Shown: positions 62,919 to 64,000 of the stretch, in pieces
Layout: the number at the start of each line of letters is the position of its first letter
Numbering within the stretch: the first letter of the stretch is position 1
Assembly: GCF_000152625.1 (NCBI RefSeq)
Contig: NZ_CH724156.1
Location: 380,966 to 444,965 of the forward strand
Reading direction: 5' to 3'
Origin: Roseovarius nubinhibens ISM
GTDB taxonomy: Bacteria > Pseudomonadota > Alphaproteobacteria > Rhodobacterales > Rhodobacteraceae
DNA length: 64,000 bases
Notes under the pieces: model-generated
Database searches by the model: none
What the model was told of the DNA's origin: nothing
Seen by the model: only the letters and a program-made list of their open reading frames with translations
Position numbers and translations under genes: made by a program

Positions 62919-64000
62919 TCAGTTTCCCTGACTTAGGCTGGGCGTCAGGCTGCGCCCGGCCAGCTCTTTGGAAAAGGGCTGTGGCAGCGGATCACGCCCC
63001 AGCCGGGCGCGGTAAATCGGCAGGCTCTCGGCCACCCGCTGCACATAGTTTCGGGTCTCGCGGAACGGGATATGTTCCACCCAGTCCACCACATCGACCT
63101 CTGGATCGCGCGGATCGCCAAGGGCCTCGATCCATTGATCGGCCCGATGCGGCCCCGCGTTGTAAGCGGCTGACACCAATAGGATATTGCCGTCGAACCG
63201 CTCGGCCATCTGGGCCAGATAGGACGCCCCGAGCTGCGCGTTATAGCGCCAGTCGTTGCGCACTTTTTCCGGGTCATAGGCGACGCCCGTGTCCCGCGCC
63301 ACATCGCGCGCGGTGCCGGGCATCACCTGCATCAGCCCCTCGGCCCCGGCATGGCTGCGCACCGAGAAATCGAACTCGCTCTCGCGCCGCGCAATGGCCA
63401 GCGCCATCTCCATATCGATGGGCAGATCCATCTCTTGCATCGGGTGCAGCGGGTAGTAGATCCCATTGGCGACCCGCCCTTCCGACGCCGCCGCCTTGCC
63501 CGCCATCACCTGCAGATGCGCGTCGCCCATCTCGTCGAGCGCCTGCCCCAGACGCGCCAGATCGTCCCGGCTCAGCCGCTCGGCCAGATCAGTCAGGAAC
63601 ATCTCGGCATACCAATCCTGCCCGTTTTTGGCCAATAGGACCCCGGCCTGATACGGCAGGCTCTTGGCGAACGCAGCCGCCCGCCCATCGCCCAGATCCT
63701 CGCGCCCGTTGAGATCCTCGGGCAGCGCCACACCGGCCTTTTCCGCCGCCAGCAGCCCGTAGAAACTCGTCGGATGCTCGGCCCCCGCCTCATAGGACAC
63801 CTGTGCCGCCTCCGGATCGCCCAGCGCCTCCTGCGCCCGGCCCAGCCAATAGCCCGCCCGGCCCCGCGAGATCGGCGAATTGACCGCCGCGCTCAGCCGC
63901 TGAAAATGATCCCGCGCCAGTTCCGCATCATCGAGAAACCGCAGCGCCAGATAGCCCGAGAGAAATTCGAGATCGGCGTAATCGCCGCCCTCCTCCAGCC
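62919..64000 (-). CDS. slt: Soluble lytic murein transglycosylase, C-terminal part
   Basis: The gene runs off the right edge; 360 codons are present and the frame is open to the last base. The visible part has helical TPR-like repeats (YWLGRAQEALGDPEAAQVSY) followed by the SLT catalytic domain: the catalytic Glu in AIARRESEFDFSVRSHAGAE, then GLMQVMPGTARDVA and AYNAGPHRADQWIE. The enzyme cleaves glycan strands to 1,6-anhydromuropeptides in the periplasm. Confidence 0.93.
   Translation of the reverse strand, partial: LEEGGDYADLEFLSGYLALRFLDDAELARDHFQRLSAAVNSPISRGRAGYWLGRAQEALGDPEAAQVSYEAGAEHPTSFYGLLAAEKAGVALPEDLNGREDLGDGRAAAFAKSLPYQAGVLLAKNGQDWYAEMFLTDLAERLSRDDLARLGQALDEMGDAHLQVMAGKAAASEGRVANGIYYPLHPMQEMDLPIDMEMALAIARRESEFDFSVRSHAGAEGLMQVMPGTARDVARDTGVAYDPEKVRNDWRYNAQLGASYLAQMAERFDGNILLVSAAYNAGPHRADQWIEALGDPRDPEVDVVDWVEHIPFRETRNYVQRVAESLPIYRARLGRDPLPQPFSKELAGRSLTPSLSQGN

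Overview
The window is high-GC, densely packed bacterial chromosome with almost no insertion sequences, repeats or phage genes. Gene content points to Alphaproteobacteria, order Rhodobacterales (Roseobacter-type): an MntX-like manganese transporter behind a Fur/Mur-type palindrome, a class A RNase P RNA, DUF1127, DUF2161 and DUF3576 proteins, three Hint-domain proteins, split MnmC activities and a MerR-controlled beta-oxidation operon. Both window edges cut genes (pyrD at the left, a lytic transglycosylase at the right).

Layout. 1-6.9 kb: end of pyrD with an ArsC-like reductase, an overlapping minus-strand set of two hotdog thioesterases and a MATE exporter, mntX with its operator, a MerR regulator, and a divergent argP/argO-type pair. 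7-10.3 kb: an exported double PRC-barrel protein, an RTX protein with 20 uninterrupted nonapeptides, and an AT-rich gap. 10.3-16.9 kb: a fatty-acid degradation operon (MerR regulator, acyl-CoA dehydrogenase, a 70-residue protein, a glutathione S-transferase homologue, thiolase, FadB-type multifunctional enzyme). 17-20.8 kb: a Hint protein, a sulfotransferase, an acyl-CoA ligase and an OsmC protein. 20.8-33.8 kb: housekeeping genes, including a folate cyclo-ligase overlapping mgtE, HisN, an XRE regulator, a quinone oxidoreductase, a LysR regulator, a Bax-inhibitor-1 family protein, rpmG (L33), rnpB, an AmiD-like amidase overlapping an Excalibur lipoprotein, gatA, gatC and an MBL-fold hydrolase.

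33.8-42.9 kb: minus-strand lysine and leucine biosynthesis (dapE, dapD, leuA). It is interrupted by a plus-strand block made of two tandem Hint proteins and a glutamate-receptor-like ion channel. leuA is preceded by a Leu-rich leader peptide whose ATG lies about where transcription should start, and by mutually exclusive RNA stems. 43-54 kb: an 18-repeat MORN protein, nadE, a TraB/GumN protein, a DUF2161 nuclease-fold protein, ppaC, an EamA exporter, divergent mnmD and an MnmC2-like oxidase, an L,D-transpeptidase, a YggS protein and a DUF3576 lipoprotein. 54-64 kb: a glycosyltransferase, the leuS-lptE-holA operon, an HNH protein, an MscS channel with an overlapping flavoprotein, a GFA-family protein and the transglycosylase.

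The most notable signals are the channel at 38657-39718, whose pore matches animal NMDA-type receptors better than the potassium filter expected in bacteria, and the leuA leader at 42727-42897. All functional calls come from reading the sequence and remembered family motifs; no database search was run.
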